This document shows, in pieces, positions 39,214 through 43,353 of a stretch of DNA of 64,000 nt. The stretch's first letter is position 1. Each line of letters opens with the position of its first letter. The DNA comes from Larimichthys crocea (Eukaryota; Chordata; Actinopteri; Sciaenidae). Under the pieces are notes generated by a model, which saw nothing but the letters and a program-made list of their open reading frames with translations, did not search any database and was not told the DNA's origin. Position numbers and translations under genes: made by a program. The stretch is from NCBI RefSeq assembly GCF_000972845.2, contig NW_020853243.1, positions 41,442-105,441 of the forward strand, written 5' to 3'.

Positions 39214-40458
39214 TTCCCAGGCTCGGAGTCTCCTCAGTGTGACAACAGAGGAATGTGTGCGTGTAAACCGGGAGTGACCGGAGAGAAGTGCGACCGCTGC
39301 CAGCCCGGATACCACAGCCTGACGGAGGCCGGCTGCAGGTACACACTGACCTGAGATCAGCTGATCGCCGACCTCAGATCAGCTGATCGCCGACCTCAGA
39401 TCAGCTGATCGCTGACCTCAGATCAGCTGATCGCCGACCTCCAGCTGCAGGGAAAATCAGTGAAGACGATATCTGCAGATTTGTCAATTATCAGAATGAT
39501 CCTGTTACCCATGATGCATCTGCATGTGCAGGAATATTAGTAAATAAATCAACAAAACAAAACATGAAGAAAACGTTTCATTTGTGTTAGTTTAACGTTT
39601 AAATGTTTGAAGAGCTCCACATGTGACCACACAGCGCCCTCTGCTGGCAGACTGTGAGAATACACACCGTCTCACCTCCTGCCTGTCTGTCTCCTGTCTC
39701 ACCTCCTGCCTGTCTGTCTCACCTCCTGCCTGTCTGTCTCCTGTCTCACCTCCTGTCTGTCTCTCTCCTGTCTCACCTCCTGCCTGTCTCTCTCCTGTCT
39801 GTCTCACCTCCTGTCTGTCTCTCTCCTGTCTGTCCCACCTCCTGTCTGTCTCTCTCCTGTCTCACCTCCTGCCTGTCTGTCTCACCTCCTGTCTCACCTC
39901 CTGCCTGTCTGTCTCACCTCCTGTCTGTCTCTCTCCTGTCTGTCTGTCTCACCTCCTGTCTCTCTACTGTCTGTCTCTCTCCTGCCTGTCTGTCTCACCT
40001 CCTGTCTCACCTCCTGCCTGTCTCTCTCCTGTCTGTCTCTCTCCTGTCTGTCTCACCTCCTGTCTCTCTCCTGTCTGTCTCTCTCCTGTCTGTCTCTCTC
40101 CTGCCTCTCTCCTGCCTGTCTCACCTCCTGTCTGTCTCTCTCCTGCCTGTCTCACCTCCTGTCTGTCTCACCTCCTGTCTGTCTGTCTCACCTCCTGCCT
40201 GTCTGTCTCACCTCCGGTCTCTCTCCTGCCTGTCTCTCTCCTGTTTGTCTGTCTCATCTCCTGTCTCTCTCCTGCCTGTCTCACCTCCTGCCTGTCTGTC
40301 TCTGTGAATGTAAACATGAACAGGTCATGTGACACACTCCCTCTCTCTCTGTCAGGCCGTGTTCTTGCTCGCCCTCGGGCAGCACTCAGGAGTGTGACGT
40401 CAACACGGGACAGTGTCGCTGCAAAGACCACGTGGAGGGCTTCAGCTGCGACAGGTGA

Positions 40459-40519
<61 letters not shown>

Positions 40520-41100
40520 CAGCTTCATTGAGCTGTCAGCAGGTTTCCATTAACTCTGCGTGTTCTGTCTGATGATGTACAGGTGTGACAGGTACAGGTG
40601 AATCGCAGGTGCTGAGCGTCAGGCGAGCTCGTTAAAGTTCAACGAGACTTTTTATTAAACTAAACTCAAACGAAGCCTTCAAAATAAAAGACAGTGATGT
40701 AAGGCATTAACCCTCGTCTCTGTCTGTCAGGTGTAAACTGGGCTACTTCAACCTGGACCCGACCAACCCTCAGGGCTGCACGCCGTGCTTCTGCTTCCAG
40801 CACTCGTCTGTGTGCGACAGCGCCGAAGGCTTCAGCGTCCACGCCATCAGCTCGTCCTTCCACAGAGGTAACGCCGCCTGCAGGCCGGACGCAGGGACGC
40901 AAAACCCACAGGACACATGATGTAACCACAGAGGTCAGTGTTTTTAACGTGTGTGTGTGTGTGTGTGTGTGTGTCAGATGACGAGCAGTGGACCGGTCAG
41001 CAGCGTGACGGCTCCAGTGTCCCGGTCCAATGGTCCTCCAGCGGACAGGAAGTCTCCCTCATCTCAGAAGACTACTTCCCCATGTACTTCATAGCCCCAG

Positions 41101-41139
<39 letters not shown>

Positions 41140-41654
41140 CGTTTAGCTACCTTGAAAGTCCTTGAAAAGTGCTTGATTTTTACCCTTGAAATGCCGCCTG
41201 CACCCTGACACATGGTGACATGTTTTCCCGTGTCCGTGCGTCACAGAGAAGTTTTTGGGGAACCAGATGTTGAGTTACGGTCAGAACCTGAGTCTGAGTT
41301 TCCGGGTCGACCGGCGGGACACTCGGCTGTCGGCGGAGGATCTGGTTCTGGAGGGATCCGACCTGAGGGTGGCTGTCCCCCTCATCGCCCAGGGCAACGC
41401 CTACCCCAATGAGAACATGCAGACATACGTGTTCAGGTGAGACGCAGGGAAACGAGTCGGATTATCTGATCCGGTCTGAGGTGGCCCGTTAATCTGGATT
41501 CACATGATCACCTGTTAATCCCTGGTTCTGGTTCAGGCTCCATGACAGCACTGATTACCCCTGGAGGCCTCCGGTCAGCCACTCAGACTTCCAGAAACTT
41601 CTTCACAACCTGACGGCCATCAAGATCCGCGGCACCTACAGCGAGAGGAGTACG

Positions 41655-41696
<42 letters not shown>

Positions 41697-43309
41697 CACA
41701 CACACACACTCACACACACACACACACTCACACACACACACACACACACTCACACACACCTTTTCTCTGTTTATCATTCATTAATGAATCGTCGTCTCCA
41801 GGTGCCGGTTATCTTGACGATGTTACCTTGGTGACGGCGAGGCGTGGTCCAGGTGTGCCGGCCCGTTGGGTGGAGCAGTGCACCTGTCCTCAGGGTTACC
41901 AGGGTCAGCACTGCGAGCAGTGCACTGTGGGATATCGCCGTGCCCGTCCAGAGCTCGGAGCCTTCAGCGCCTGCGAGCCGTGCAACTGTAACGGACACAG
42001 CGACGCCTGCAACCCCGACACAGGTGAGACAGGTGACACACAGGTATGACAGGTGACAGACAGGTGAGACAGGTGACACACAGGTGACAGACAGGTGACA
42101 GACAGGTGAGACAGGTGACACACAGGTGACAGACAGGTGACAGACAGGTAAAACAGGTGACAGACAGGTGACAGACAGGTGAGACAGGTGACAGACAGGT
42201 GAGACAGGTTTATCTGCAGGTTTAATGGCTCTTTTGTCGTCTGTCTGTCTGTTCAGGAGCGTGCGACTGTCAGGACAACACGGCTGGTTTGAGCTGTGAG
42301 CGCTGTAAAGACGGTTTCTATGGCGACGCCACCCGGGGGACGTCAGGTGACTGTCAGCCATGTCCTTGTCCATCCGGAGCGACCTGCGCCGTCGTCCTGA
42401 AGACCAGAGAGGTCGTCTGCACCAACTGTCCCACCGGAACCACAGGTACACACCTGAGACGGGCCGCCTGCCCTCCTGCACCTCTCCGGGTCTTGATGTA
42501 TGACAATCGTGTAACCGTCCTGTGACGTCACCTGTCTGCAGGTAAACGCTGCGAGCTCTGTGATGACGGTTTCTTCGGCGACCCGCTGGGTCAGAGCGGC
42601 CCGGTCCGAGCCTGCCGCGCCTGCAAGTGCAGCGACAACATCGACCCCAATGCTGTTGGCAACTGCAACCGCGAGACCGGAGAGTGCCTGAAGTGCATCC
42701 ACAACACCGACGGCTTCTTCTGCGACCGCTGCAAGGACGGTTTCTACGGCAACGCCCTCGCCACCAACCCCGCCGACAAGTGCAAACGTAAGAGGAAGTC
42801 CTGAGGTTCTGAATATTCGATGAGTTTTAATTCTGACCAATCGTACAAACTTCCTGACCGTCTGACTCTTTGTCTGTGGCTCCGCCCCCTCAGCGTGCTC
42901 CTGTTCGCCGTCCGGTACCGTCGGCCGTCAGTCCGCCTGCTCGCAGGTCACCGGTCAGTGTCAGTGCCTCCCCAACGTGGCCGAGCGCGACTGCAGCGCC
43001 TGCCAGCCCGGCTTCTTCAACCTGCAGAGCGGCAACGGCTGCGAACGGTCCGTCTGTCCTCTGCATCACAGTGACATCACAGTGACATCACAGTGACATC
43101 AGCAGGTGTTAACCTCACTGTCGCTCTCCTCCCACAGGTGTAACTGTAATCCGATTGGCTCCACCAACGGGCAGTGTGACATCACGACAGGACAGTGCGA
43201 GTGTCAGCCCGGCATCACCGGCCTGCACTGCGAGCGCTGCGAGGTCAACTTCTTCGGCTTCAGCTCGTCGGGATGCAAACGTAAGAACGATGACATCATC
43301 GCTGTGACG

Positions 43310-43353
<44 letters not shown>

